Positions 1 to 6,274 are shown, numbered from the stretch's first letter. The stretch: DNA of 10,445 nucleotides from UBA647 sp964400545 (GCA_964400545.1 CAYNUG010000076.1:1-10445), one strand, 5' to 3'. Numbers and translations: made by a program. Notes: generated from the sequence alone by a model not told the origin.

Positions 1-8
1 TTAATTAA

Positions 9-37
9 ATCTTAACTATATGAAAAAATAAAGTCAA
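9..37 (-). promoter_or_regulatory. Putative sigma-70-type promoter reading out of the left edge
   Basis: On the minus strand TTGACT (positions 37-32) is followed after exactly 17 bases by TAAGAT (positions 14-9). The -35 box matches the consensus at 5 of 6 positions and the -10 box at 4 of 6, with optimal spacing. A transcript would start at about the left edge and read away from the window, so the promoter would serve the next gene. The surroundings are very AT-rich, which raises the chance of a random match. Nothing else coding is visible in positions 1-118. Confidence 0.4.
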
Positions 38-118
38 ACTCTGACAATTGATATTTTTTTTTTAATTATTCCTATAATTTTTATAAAATGAGCAAATCTT
101 CTCCGGACCCTGAATCTT

Positions 119-256
119 TTATTTAGAACTTTTTTTCAGTGTTAACTTAAAATGAACTGCTCTGTAAATCTGATTATTTGTTTCATCTAATTCCGCAATT
201 TTCTTATTAGGATCAAGGGGAATCCCCTTTAACTGTTCATGTAAAGCTAAGTTTTC
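119..256 (-). other. 45-codon open -1 frame extending the methyltransferase gene
   Basis: Starting at base 256 the minus strand reads 45 codons without a stop up to TAA at 121-119. It begins ENLALHEQLKG, continues IPLDPNKKIAELDET and ends LTLKKSSK. The frame has no ATG, GTG or TTG of its own, yet its composition (Glu, Lys, Leu, Ile, Asp) looks like a soluble protein tail. It is the -1 frame relative to the upstream methyltransferase and is reached exactly at the A AAA AAG heptamer. A slip there would give a 274-residue protein instead of 231. It may be a frameshift product, the original C-terminus cut off by an indel, or chance. I do not recognise the peptide. Confidence 0.45.
215..229 (-). 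repeat. Small GC hairpin: 6-bp stem, 3-base loop
   Basis: AAGGGG and CCCCTT pair perfectly around a three-base loop. No T-run follows on either strand, so this is not a standard intrinsic terminator. On the transcript it lies 26 bases after the A AAA AAG heptamer, too far for a classical frameshift stimulator. If the -1 frame is translated, the hairpin sits inside coding sequence. Confidence 0.4.
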
Positions 257-942
257 TTTTTTATAATTTTGATAATTATATAGAATAGGATAAGAACACC
301 GAAATATATTGAGAAAGATTTACCATGCAATACTCTCCCTGAATAAATATATCCTTTATACATCAGAATTATTCCGAAGATGATAAGAGCGTTAAAAATA
401 GAATCATTTTCTTTAAATAAAACTTTCAGTCTGTTAAATTTATTCTCGGGTTTAATATAATCTCGAAATCCCGGAAAAATGGAATTCACTTTTTCACAAT
501 ATTTTGAATACTCAATTCCATATTTTTCTTTTAAAAATTCTTCTTCTGAAAGAATAATAAAATAGTATTGCACAATCAGGAGAATATCAAAGATCAATAA
601 AGCATATAAATTAGAATAAACAATCAGAAGTCCTGTATAGATCAGTAGATTCCCTATATATAAAGGATTCCTTACAACTGAATATATTCCTGATACATTA
701 AGGCTCTCCGCTCTCAGGAAATTTTCTCTCCCGGATGTTCCATGAAAAGAAAAACCTACCGAAATAAGTCGTATGACCTCCCCTAAGAACATAACGATAA
801 GTCCTGCAACTGTAAGTAAATTATCAGACGAAAGCTTTATGTAAGGCTTGAAAAAGACAAACACGATAATTATAAGCGGAATTGGAGTAAAAGATCTGTA
901 TTTAAAGAGAAAGTTCCCAAATCGTAGTTTCCATTTCATCAT
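247..942 (-). CDS. Integral-membrane methyltransferase, ICMT/PEMT (phospholipid methyltransferase) fold
   Basis: This is a 231-residue multi-pass membrane protein with the hallmarks of the isoprenylcysteine carboxyl methyltransferase / phospholipid methyltransferase superfamily. GIYSVVRNPLYIGN (85-98) matches the conserved G-x-Y-x-x-x-R-(H/N)-P-x-Y-x-G signature, and SEEEFLKEKYG (132-142) with Y145 and Y148 matches the EE-x-x-L-x-x-x-YG-x-x-Y-x-x-Y region that closes over S-adenosylmethionine. Hydrophobic spans lie near 20-32, 42-58, 97-130, 183-196 and 211-227; the last two follow the usual catalytic core. The methyl acceptor cannot be told from sequence: members act on prenyl-cysteine, phospholipids or lipid A phosphate. 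The start is a tandem ATG ATG with no clear ribosome binding site, 31 bases after the GHL13-like gene, so coupling is plausible. The C-terminus is uncertain because of a slippery A run (see the -1 extension). Family is fairly sure, substrate unknown. Confidence 0.8.
   Translation of the reverse strand: MMKWKLRFGNFLFKYRSFTPIPLIIIVFVFFKPYIKLSSDNLLTVAGLIVMFLGEVIRLISVGFSFHGTSGRENFLRAESLNVSGIYSVVRNPLYIGNLLIYTGLLIVYSNLYALLIFDILLIVQYYFIILSEEEFLKEKYGIEYSKYCEKVNSIFPGFRDYIKPENKFNRLKVLFKENDSIFNALIIFGIILMYKGYIYSGRVLHGKSFSIYFGVLILFYIIIKIIKKKT
256..262 (-). promoter_or_regulatory. Candidate -1 frameshift slippery heptamer A AAA AAG
   Basis: The zero-frame codons are ATA AAA AAG AAA ACT TAG, so the heptamer is in the X XXY YYZ register required for simultaneous -1 slippage. 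It is of the same A-rich, AAG-ending type used by E. coli dnaX. The zero-frame stop comes three codons later, while the -1 frame is open for 45 codons. No upstream SD-like stimulator at about 10 bases, and no pairing element 5 to 9 bases downstream, could be seen, so efficient programmed shifting is not proven. Confidence 0.4.
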
Positions 943-973
943 AGTTTAATTGTAACTTTAACTTTTGTCATTT

Positions 974-2044
974 TCAATTTTTTGCAGCTTTTAATATCCT
1001 TTTAAAATATTTCAGATCTCCATTTTTTGCAGGTGTAAAACATATACGCTTGACATTTTCAGGTATCAATTTTATAAATTCCTCCATTTCTCCAACCGGA
1101 ATCAATTCACGTTTATTCCAATCGTATGTTTCCATTTTAACAACAAGCCTGTCACCGGCTAACATAACAGCATTTTCGATCCCTTTTTTGAAAAGTTTTT
1201 TAATCCTGTGTATCCCGTATTTAAGTTCTCTTTTCATCTGCCTGTGATACATCATCAAATATATATAATCCACATCAGAATCAACTATTTCCTTAAGGTC
1301 CTGTGAATGCCATTCATTACTTTTTCTGGCAAATAGGGAAGCCTCATAAAAAACATTTATACCTATCTTTATATCAGGATTTATTGCCCGGCATTCCTTT
1401 ATGATCTTATTTCGCAGAGCAGCAATAACTTTTTTTTTTATTTTTATCCATTTGAGATTGTACGGACTTCCTGAATCCATCATCAATTTTTCTCTGGCAG
1501 GAACTCCTGAAATATCCGAAAATGTTTTCATCCCCTTTAAAGAGAATCCTTCATTGCTTTTTATTGAAAGATCATCCTGAATAAGTATACCTTCCACTCC
1601 AAGTTTTGTGAGATCTCTAAAAACCTTAGATATTTTATTTCTAATTTCCGGATCAAATATATCAAGTTTTTTGATCTTTTTTCTTTTATGATCTATATAT
1701 TCCGTGTCATAAAGATCTGAATTATCAAGCCAGGAATAATTTCTTGTTATAAGCCAGCCCCATAAACTGAATTTTCTTTTATTGTTCTTTTTAACTATTC
1801 TGCTGAACCCGGGATATGCAACCCTGAATTGTCCGTTTTCGAAAAGTAGTCCTCCTTCCTTTTTGTTATTCAGAAAGGATCTTACTATAATTTTCCCAAA
1901 ACCTGCACTCCATAATTCATTAAAATCCGGATTATATTTTTCTTTTACTTCATGATACTGTAATTCAATTTCTCTTTGGAACAAAGCAGCCGGGAACAAA
2001 AAAAGCATCAAATTAAATACTAAGATTCCATTTCTCAGATTCAT
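974..2044 (-). CDS. Putative secreted glycoside hydrolase, PgaB C-terminal-like (GHL13/GH153 type)
   Basis: From the ATG at 2044 the protein has 356 residues. It begins with a hydrophobic leader (residues 6-22, one Arg before it, no lipobox), which suggests export or an N-terminal anchor. The remainder resembles, from memory, the C-terminal hydrolase domain of PgaB, which cleaves partially deacetylated poly-N-acetylglucosamine. Matching blocks are FSLWGWLITRNYSW (92-105), LDIFDPEIRNKISKVF (127-142), LGVEGILIQDDLS (148-160) with the acidic pair D157/D158 at the expected active-site strand, PDIKIGINVFYEA (223-235) and VDYIYLMMYHRQM (258-270). The usual HDD is QDD here. The N-terminal NodB-type deacetylase domain of PgaB is absent. 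An alternative start at 2095 would add 17 residues but lacks a ribosome binding site; the ATG at 2044 is preceded by GGAAA and exposes the leader. The gene overlaps lipM by 32 bases. It could be another TIM-barrel hydrolase, so the substrate remains inference. Confidence 0.62.
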   Translation of the reverse strand: MNLRNGILVFNLMLFLFPAALFQREIELQYHEVKEKYNPDFNELWSAGFGKIIVRSFLNNKKEGGLLFENGQFRVAYPGFSRIVKKNNKRKFSLWGWLITRNYSWLDNSDLYDTEYIDHKRKKIKKLDIFDPEIRNKISKVFRDLTKLGVEGILIQDDLSIKSNEGFSLKGMKTFSDISGVPAREKLMMDSGSPYNLKWIKIKKKVIAALRNKIIKECRAINPDIKIGINVFYEASLFARKSNEWHSQDLKEIVDSDVDYIYLMMYHRQMKRELKYGIHRIKKLFKKGIENAVMLAGDRLVVKMETYDWNKRELIPVGEMEEFIKLIPENVKRICFTPAKNGDLKYFKRILKAAKN

Positions 2045-2795
2045 ATTTTTTTTCCAGTTTCCTGATCTCAAGCATATCATTCCCGGAATATTCATATTTT
2101 ATAAGATTTTTACCCAGAAAATTTTCAAAAGAAGCAAGAAAGTTCTTCACTAACATATCCCTTCCGACATCTGATTCATCACCGATTGTGGTCATATTTT
2201 CTCTAATGACCTCCTCACTGAATCCAGTTCCCGCTGAATATAAAGTGTAATCCATTGTTAGAGGGATTGACCCATGTTGGAGCAATGCGACTTTATCTCT
2301 TTTCTGTGCAGATCCAACTATCTTTTTTCCACGTGCCTCAATCTCATTAGGAGTCGGGAATGAAAAACATGGATTACTGCTCTTTGAAAGAAGACCGGGA
2401 TTCCCTTCTGAAAGTTTTACTTTAATGCCGGACCTTGTCAGTGTATTTACTATTACATCGGCAATAAGAGAATAGGATCTATACAGATTATTATGTTCGA
2501 AAAACTTTTCCTCCGAAGATATAACTGAATATGTTATTTCATTATTATGAAGAACAGTTTTACCCCCGGTTATCCTTCTGACAAATCCGAATTTATTCTT
2601 CCTGATATAATCAAGATCAACCGCTTTTGAAACCTTCTGTGAAACTCCAATAGAAAAAGAGGGCCTATCCCATGAATAAACTCTGAAAAAACCTACCTTG
2701 TCTTTGTGACATTCATTAAAGAGATATTCATCGATCGCCATATTCAGATATGGAGAATACGGTAATTTATCCTCTATGAAATACCAATCAGACAT
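2013..2795 (-). CDS. lipM: LipM-like octanoyltransferase (BPL/LplA-fold protein)
   Basis: This 260-residue protein has the biotin/lipoate ligase fold. RRITGGKTVLHNNEITYSV (73-91) is the ligand-binding RR-x-TGG-x-x-VLH-x-x-x-x-TYS block, and ARGKKIVGSAQKR (154-166) carries the lysine (K159) that contacts the acyl group. QHGSIPL (173-179) follows. C143 in NPCFSFPTPNE sits where LipM of Bacillus has its catalytic cysteine, with the same CF-x-x-P-x-x-x-E spacing. LipM moves octanoyl from acyl carrier protein to the lipoyl domain of GcvH, the first step of lipoate synthesis. The cysteine favours LipM over an ATP-dependent LplA ligase, which lacks it; LipL is a further relative. No lipA, lipL or gcvH lies in the window. 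The ATG at 2795 has a weak AGG nine bases upstream and follows bactofilin by 63 bases that hold no visible terminator. Length is close to the family norm (about 280). Confidence 0.78.
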   Translation of the reverse strand: MSDWYFIEDKLPYSPYLNMAIDEYLFNECHKDKVGFFRVYSWDRPSFSIGVSQKVSKAVDLDYIRKNKFGFVRRITGGKTVLHNNEITYSVISSEEKFFEHNNLYRSYSLIADVIVNTLTRSGIKVKLSEGNPGLLSKSSNPCFSFPTPNEIEARGKKIVGSAQKRDKVALLQHGSIPLTMDYTLYSAGTGFSEEVIRENMTTIGDESDVGRDMLVKNFLASFENFLGKNLIKYEYSGNDMLEIRKLEKKYESEKWNLSI

Positions 2796-2858
2796 CTTAT
2801 TAACCTGAAGTCCTCATCACTTAGAGATCAGTAGATCAAATAAGTCAATAGAATTGAT

Positions 2859-3299
2859 TTAATCTTTCTTTTCACTCTTTGAAGAATGCTTTGAGTTATC
2901 GGGTTTTTTTCCTGATTCTTCTGCTCGTACCGACATATCAATATTTCCCTTGAACTTTGCACCTTCAGCAAGAACTACTTTCTCAGAAATAATATCACCG
3001 TTCAAAACACCACCGGGAACGATCTCAACTTTGACCTGTCCATGAACATTACCGTTAACTTCACCTTTGATAATGATTTCCCTTGCTGTAATATCCGCTT
3101 TAACTTTACCAGATCTTCCGATGATAACATTATGCTTCATCTTTATTGTACCTTCCACAATACCTTCGATCTGTATTTCCTCATCAGAAGATATATTACC
3201 TTTCAATTTCATTGAACGTCCGATCAACGATTTACTTTCATTTACACTTATTTCCTGTTCCCCTTCATATTTATTTACATCCGATTCTTTCTTAAACAT
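2859..3299 (-). CDS. Bactofilin cytoskeletal protein
   Basis: This 146-residue protein has the DUF583/bactofilin layout: a short polar N-terminus, a right-handed beta-helix of about residues 22-122 built from alternating hydrophobic and glycine/polar positions, and a charged, disordered Lys/Ser-rich tail. Typical rungs are SLIGRSMKLKGNIS, IQIEGIVEGTI, NVIIGRSGKVKADI, IIIKGEVNGNV and VVLAEGAKFKGNI. Bactofilins polymerise without nucleotide, often at the membrane, and position cell-wall or polysaccharide enzymes. The start is set at 3299 because AGGAG stands six bases before it. The resulting N-terminus, MFKKES, resembles the short membrane-targeting peptide described for bactofilins. An upstream in-frame start at 3353 lies inside the tRNA gene and is rejected. 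The gene begins 24 bases after the tRNA-Gly and is probably on the ribosomal-protein transcript. A link to the nearby hydrolase is possible but unproven. Confidence 0.9.
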   Translation of the reverse strand: MFKKESDVNKYEGEQEISVNESKSLIGRSMKLKGNISSDEEIQIEGIVEGTIKMKHNVIIGRSGKVKADITAREIIIKGEVNGNVHGQVKVEIVPGGVLNGDIISEKVVLAEGAKFKGNIDMSVRAEESGKKPDNSKHSSKSEKKD

Positions 3300-3305
3300 G
3301 TCTTT

Positions 3306-3310
3306 CTCCT
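3306..3310 (-). promoter_or_regulatory. Ribosome binding site of the bactofilin gene
   Basis: AGGAG six bases before the ATG at 3299, located between the 3' end of the tRNA and the gene. It decides the start against the longer in-frame reading that runs into the tRNA. Confidence 0.7.
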
Positions 3311-3323
3311 GATTCGAGAAAAG

Positions 3324-3395
3324 AGCGGGCAACGGGGATCGAACCCGCAACATTCAGCTTGGGAAGCTGATACTCTACCATTGAGCTATGCCCGC
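3324..3395 (-). tRNA. tRNA-Gly, anticodon CCC
   Basis: The minus strand folds into a complete cloverleaf. The acceptor stem GCGGGCA pairs with TGCCCGC over 7 bp. The D arm is GCTC/GAGT around AATGGTA. The anticodon stem TCAGC/GCTGA encloses the loop TTCCCAA, giving anticodon CCC for codon GGG. The T arm GCGGG/CCCGT holds TTCGATC. The discriminator base is T (3324), as expected for bacterial tRNA-Gly, and CCA is not encoded. The gene lies 8 bases after the rplQ stop and 24 bases before the bactofilin start, so it is likely excised from the operon mRNA by RNase P and 3' processing enzymes. I see no intron or mismatch; there are G-T pairs in the D and T stems. Confidence 0.96.
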
Positions 3396-3403
3396 GCTTC
3401 AAA

Positions 3404-3802
3404 TTATTTTTTTTTCTCTTTAGATTTCTTTGATTTCGGTTCAAAGTTATAATCAACAAATTCAATAATCGCCATTTCCGCGCCATCACCTTTTCTGAAA
3501 TCTGTCTTGATTATTCTTGTATAACCGCCATTTCTATCCATAAAACGAGGAGCAACCTCATTAAAAAGAGTATGTGTTGTTTCTCTTTTGTATAAATATG
3601 ATAGTGCTCTTCTCTTATTTGCGAGGGTCCCTGTTTTTCCAAGAGTTATCATTTTCTCTACTATCGGCCTTACAGCTTTTGCTTTTGTAATTGTAGTCTC
3701 GATTCTATTGTTTTCGATCAGACTTGCTGTAAGGTTCCTCAGGAGTGATTTTCTCTGCGAAGGATTTCGCCCTAACTTATAACCGCCTTTTAAATGCCTC
3801 AT
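3404..3802 (-). CDS. rplQ: 50S ribosomal protein L17
   Basis: L17 sits near the peptide exit tunnel of the large subunit. The 132-residue product has the family start MRHLKGGYKLGRNPSQRKSL (1-20), the ITKAKAVRPIVEKMITLGK stretch (39-57), and the end block RNGGYTRIIKT (90-100) followed by MAIIEFVDY. A Lys-rich tail of about 12 residues follows. The ATG at 3802 lies two bases after the rpoA stop; its SD, AAGGAG, is made of the last two rpoA codons (Lys-Glu), so it is translationally tied to rpoA. It is the last ribosomal-protein gene of the block. Confidence 0.98.
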   Translation of the reverse strand: MRHLKGGYKLGRNPSQRKSLLRNLTASLIENNRIETTITKAKAVRPIVEKMITLGKTGTLANKRRALSYLYKRETTHTLFNEVAPRFMDRNGGYTRIIKTDFRKGDGAEMAIIEFVDYNFEPKSKKSKEKKK

Positions 3803-3804
3803 AA

Positions 3805-4833
3805 TTACTCCTTACTTTCCTCAACTTCTTCACCTTTTAATTTTTCGATCTTTTCAGCCAGATCATTTTTTAATAGATCAGGTAATTTCTGGCCGAGTGC
3901 TAAATCAGATTCAACAAGTTTTGATATGATCTCCTCAAGAGATTTTTTTCCGAAATTCTTGGAGTTCAATAATTCATGTTCGGTCTTTTCTATCAATTCA
4001 AATATATAATCAACACCGAGACGTTTAAGACATTTCAATGCCCTGACCGACAACCCCATTGTTTCAACGCTTTTCTCTAAAAAGTCAGCTTTCCCTTCGA
4101 TACCACCATTCGAATCCTGCTCATCTTCAAATAAGATCTTATCTTTCTCTTTATATCCCAGGAAGATGGTCAGATGATCTCTAAGAATTTTTCCTGCTGT
4201 TGAAATCGTATCTTCCGGTGCAACACTTCCGTTTGTCCAAATCTCAAAAATCAACTTTTCATAATCCGTTCTATTTCCCACTCTCGCAGGGGTTACCTCA
4301 TACTTTACTCTATTAATGGGGTTAAAATTTGCATCAACTGGAATGAAATCAACAGGAAGCGTTTCATCAAAATTATTCTCTGCTAGTTTAAATCCTAACC
4401 CTTTTTTTATAATAATCTCTGCATTGATAGATCCTTCATCCTCAAGATATGCAATATGAATTTTTTCATCAAGTATTTTCACATCGCCATCTGCTTCAAT
4501 ATCTCCGGCAAGTACTTCTCCGGCACCTGATTTATTGATCCTTAAGATCTTAGGTTCTTCTGAATCAAGTTTGAATGGGATATTCTTTATATTAAGGATA
4601 ATATTTAAAACATCTTCATATACTCCGGGGATCACAGAAAATTCATGAAGAACCCCGTCTATACGAACAGCTGTTACCGCAATACCTTCTATCAGAGAGA
4701 GCAACACTCTCCGTAGAGCAATACCTATAGTACTACCATAACCTCTCTCGAAAGGTTCTGCAACAAATCTTGCATAATTTGCTGTAACCTCTTCAACCAC
4801 CAGCCTTTTAGGTCTCTGATAATTTAGATTCAT
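3805..4833 (-). CDS. rpoA: DNA-directed RNA polymerase alpha subunit
   Basis: The alpha dimer is the assembly platform of RNA polymerase. The 342-residue protein has an N-terminal domain (about 1-230) with the dimer-helix region GYGSTIGIALRRVLLSLIEG (31-50) and HEFSVIPGVYEDVLNIILNI (63-82). An acidic linker (236-250) leads to the C-terminal domain (about 252-307) with LSVRALKCLKR (261-271) and NFGKKSLEEI (293-302). The UP-element arginine (E. coli R265) is kept as R264, but the neighbouring N268 is lysine here (K267, codon AAA). A charged tail of about 35 residues follows the last helix. The ATG at 4833 is preceded by GGGAGAGAG and lies 15 bases after rpsD. Length is slightly above the usual 315-335. 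Confidence 0.98.
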   Translation of the reverse strand: MNLNYQRPKRLVVEEVTANYARFVAEPFERGYGSTIGIALRRVLLSLIEGIAVTAVRIDGVLHEFSVIPGVYEDVLNIILNIKNIPFKLDSEEPKILRINKSGAGEVLAGDIEADGDVKILDEKIHIAYLEDEGSINAEIIIKKGLGFKLAENNFDETLPVDFIPVDANFNPINRVKYEVTPARVGNRTDYEKLIFEIWTNGSVAPEDTISTAGKILRDHLTIFLGYKEKDKILFEDEQDSNGGIEGKADFLEKSVETMGLSVRALKCLKRLGVDYIFELIEKTEHELLNSKNFGKKSLEEIISKLVESDLALGQKLPDLLKNDLAEKIEKLKGEEVEESKE

Positions 4834-4848
4834 ATTCTCTCTCTCCCT

Positions 4849-5481
4849 TTATTTAGAATAGAGCTCTACGATCAAATGTTCTTCAACATCAACAGACACA
4901 TCATCTCTTGTCGGGATACTATTGACCTTGCCTTTAAATTTATCTTCATCCACGATAAGCCATTCCGGAACTTCAACAAGTCCCTTCGCATTCTTTATCC
5001 CTTCAGTTATTTTCTCGTTTTTCAATGATTTTTCTTTAAGTGTGATCTCATCCTCGACTTTAACACTGTAAGAGGGGATAGATACTTTTCTGCCATTTAT
5101 TGTATAGTGACCATGCTTGATCATCTGTCTGGCCTGAACGCGGGAAGCGGCAAGATTCATTCTGTAAACAATATTATCAAATCTAAGCTCCAAGTCCCTT
5201 AAAAGATTATCTCCTGTAACACCTTTGCTCTTCGATGCCCTGTCAAAAAAAAGTCTGAACTGCTTCTCTCCTAATCCATAAAATCTTTTTACTTTCTGCT
5301 TTTCACGTAACTGAATTTTATAATTAGATTTTTTAAATGCCCTTCTCTTCCCCATTGATCCCGGAGGTTGATTTCTTCTTTCAAGAGCACATTTATCCGT
5401 CAAACATCTTCTTCCCTTTAAAAATAATTTTGTCCCTTCAGTTCTGCACAATCTGCAAACCGGACCTGTATACTTTCCCAA
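4849..5481 (-). CDS. rpsD: 30S ribosomal protein S4, zinc-finger (C+) form
   Basis: S4 is a primary 16S rRNA binder that nucleates small-subunit assembly. In many bacteria it also represses its own operon. The product has 210 residues. It carries four N-terminal cysteines, C9, C12, C26 and C31 (C-x2-C-x13-C-x4-C), which mark the zinc-binding form as in Thermus. The S4 RNA-binding domain is centred on SRVQARQMIKHGHYTINGRK (113-132). The start is TTG at 5481, read from DNA: it gives MGKYTGPVCRLC, aligned with the universal MARYTGP start. AAGGAGG stands six bases upstream, overlapping the rpsK stop. No in-frame ATG lies near. Confidence 0.98.
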   Translation of the reverse strand: MGKYTGPVCRLCRTEGTKLFLKGRRCLTDKCALERRNQPPGSMGKRRAFKKSNYKIQLREKQKVKRFYGLGEKQFRLFFDRASKSKGVTGDNLLRDLELRFDNIVYRMNLAASRVQARQMIKHGHYTINGRKVSIPSYSVKVEDEITLKEKSLKNEKITEGIKNAKGLVEVPEWLIVDEDKFKGKVNSIPTRDDVSVDVEEHLIVELYSK

Positions 5482-5487
5482 TTTCTT

Positions 5488-5494
5488 CCTCCTT
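5488..5494 (-). promoter_or_regulatory. Strong ribosome binding site before the TTG start of rpsD
   Basis: AAGGAGG, a perfect anti-SD match, six bases before the TTG at 5481. Its first bases lie in the rpsK stop codon. It is the main support for the non-ATG start. Confidence 0.8.
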
Positions 5495-5888
5495 AAACCC
5501 TTCTCTTCTTCCTAGGTCTGCAACCATTGTGCGGAATCGGAGTAACATCTTTTATTGTTTTCACCTTAAATTTAGAAGTCCCAACTGAACGGATGGCACT
5601 TTCACGGCCTGCGCCAGGTCCTTTGACCCTAATATCAAGCGTATTTATCCCAAAATTTTCTGCTTCTTTTAATACTTTTTCTGCAGCCAATTGAGCCGCA
5701 AATGGAGTTGATTTCCTTGACCCTTTGAAACCTACGACCCCGCCTGCACACCATGTAAGAACATTGCCGTTAGGATCAGTTATTGCGATAACAGTATTAT
5801 TGAAAGTAGAATTAATGGTCATAATTCCATGCGGAACTATCTTTTTCTCTTTCTTCTTTCCTTTAGATTTGGTCTTTTTGTTAGCCAT
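5493..5888 (-). CDS. rpsK: 30S ribosomal protein S11
   Basis: S11 forms part of the small-subunit platform near the mRNA exit. The 131-residue product begins with a Lys-rich extension (3-16), then shows the family blocks INSTFNNTVIAITDPNGN (25-42), GFKGSRKSTPFAAQLAAEKV (53-72), VKGPGAGRESAIRS (88-101) and the C-terminal PIPHNGCRPRKKRRV (117-131). The ATG at 5888 has GGAGAG upstream and follows the rpsM stop by 12 bases. Length and motifs are normal. Confidence 0.98.
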   Translation of the reverse strand: MANKKTKSKGKKKEKKIVPHGIMTINSTFNNTVIAITDPNGNVLTWCAGGVVGFKGSRKSTPFAAQLAAEKVLKEAENFGINTLDIRVKGPGAGRESAIRSVGTSKFKVKTIKDVTPIPHNGCRPRKKRRV

Positions 5889-5900
5889 TTTCTCTCTCCA

Positions 5901-6269
5901 TTATTTTCTTTTTTTGATCATTGATCCTTTTGGACCTTTTCGTGTTCTTGCATTCGTTTTTGTCCTTTGCCCCCGCACAGGAAGTCCGGCTTTATGTCTT
6001 CTGCCCCGGTGACTATTAATATCCATCAGTCTCTTAATATCCTGATTGACAGATTTCCTAAGATCACCTTCTACAATGACCTCCGCTTCAATATGCTTCC
6101 TGATTCGGGTCACTTCCTCAGCGTTAAGATCTTTTACTTTTTTATTTAGATCAACCTTCACTTTTTCAAGAATTTCACGGGATTTTGTTCTCCCGATTCC
6201 GTAAATATATGTCAGCCCTATCTCAATCCTTTTCTGGTTAGGTAAGTTGACGCCTGATATTCTTGCCAA
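5901..6269 (-). CDS. rpsM: 30S ribosomal protein S13
   Basis: S13 sits in the small-subunit head and touches L5 and P-site tRNA. The 122-residue product has the start MARISGVNLPNQKRIEIGL, the helix-two-turns-helix segment LTYIYGIGRTKSREIL (19-34), HRGRRHKAGLPVRGQRTKTN (92-111) and the basic tail GPKGSMIKKRK (112-122). The DNA start is TTG at 6269. AAGGAGG stands five bases upstream, and there is no nearby in-frame ATG. The rpmJ stop is 11 bases upstream and touches the SD. Confidence 0.98.
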   Translation of the reverse strand: MARISGVNLPNQKRIEIGLTYIYGIGRTKSREILEKVKVDLNKKVKDLNAEEVTRIRKHIEAEVIVEGDLRKSVNQDIKRLMDINSHRGRRHKAGLPVRGQRTKTNARTRKGPKGSMIKKRK

Positions 6270-6274
6270 TTTTT

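Noticed and set aside
54..63. Run of ten T on the plus strand as an intrinsic terminator
   Set aside because: No convincing stem precedes it and no plus-strand gene ends nearby. On the strand that is transcribed here it is an A run.
215..229. Perfect 6-bp GC hairpin as the terminator of the long operon
   Set aside because: No T-run follows the stem on either strand, and it lies inside the open -1 frame.
2045..2095. Start of the GHL13-like protein at 2095
   Set aside because: It has no SD and would bury the hydrophobic leader behind 17 polar residues. The ATG at 2044 is better.
3067..3312. Plus-strand open frame opposite bactofilin
   Set aside because: It mirrors the repetitive bactofilin codons, has no recognisable motif and no separate context.
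3300..3353. Longer bactofilin starting at 3353
   Set aside because: The added residues would be translated from the tRNA-Gly gene. The ATG at 3299 has a good SD and a typical bactofilin N-terminus.
3324..3395. Reading the tRNA as the more common tRNA-Gly(GCC)
   Set aside because: The seven-base loop is TTCCCAA, which places CCC at positions 34-36.
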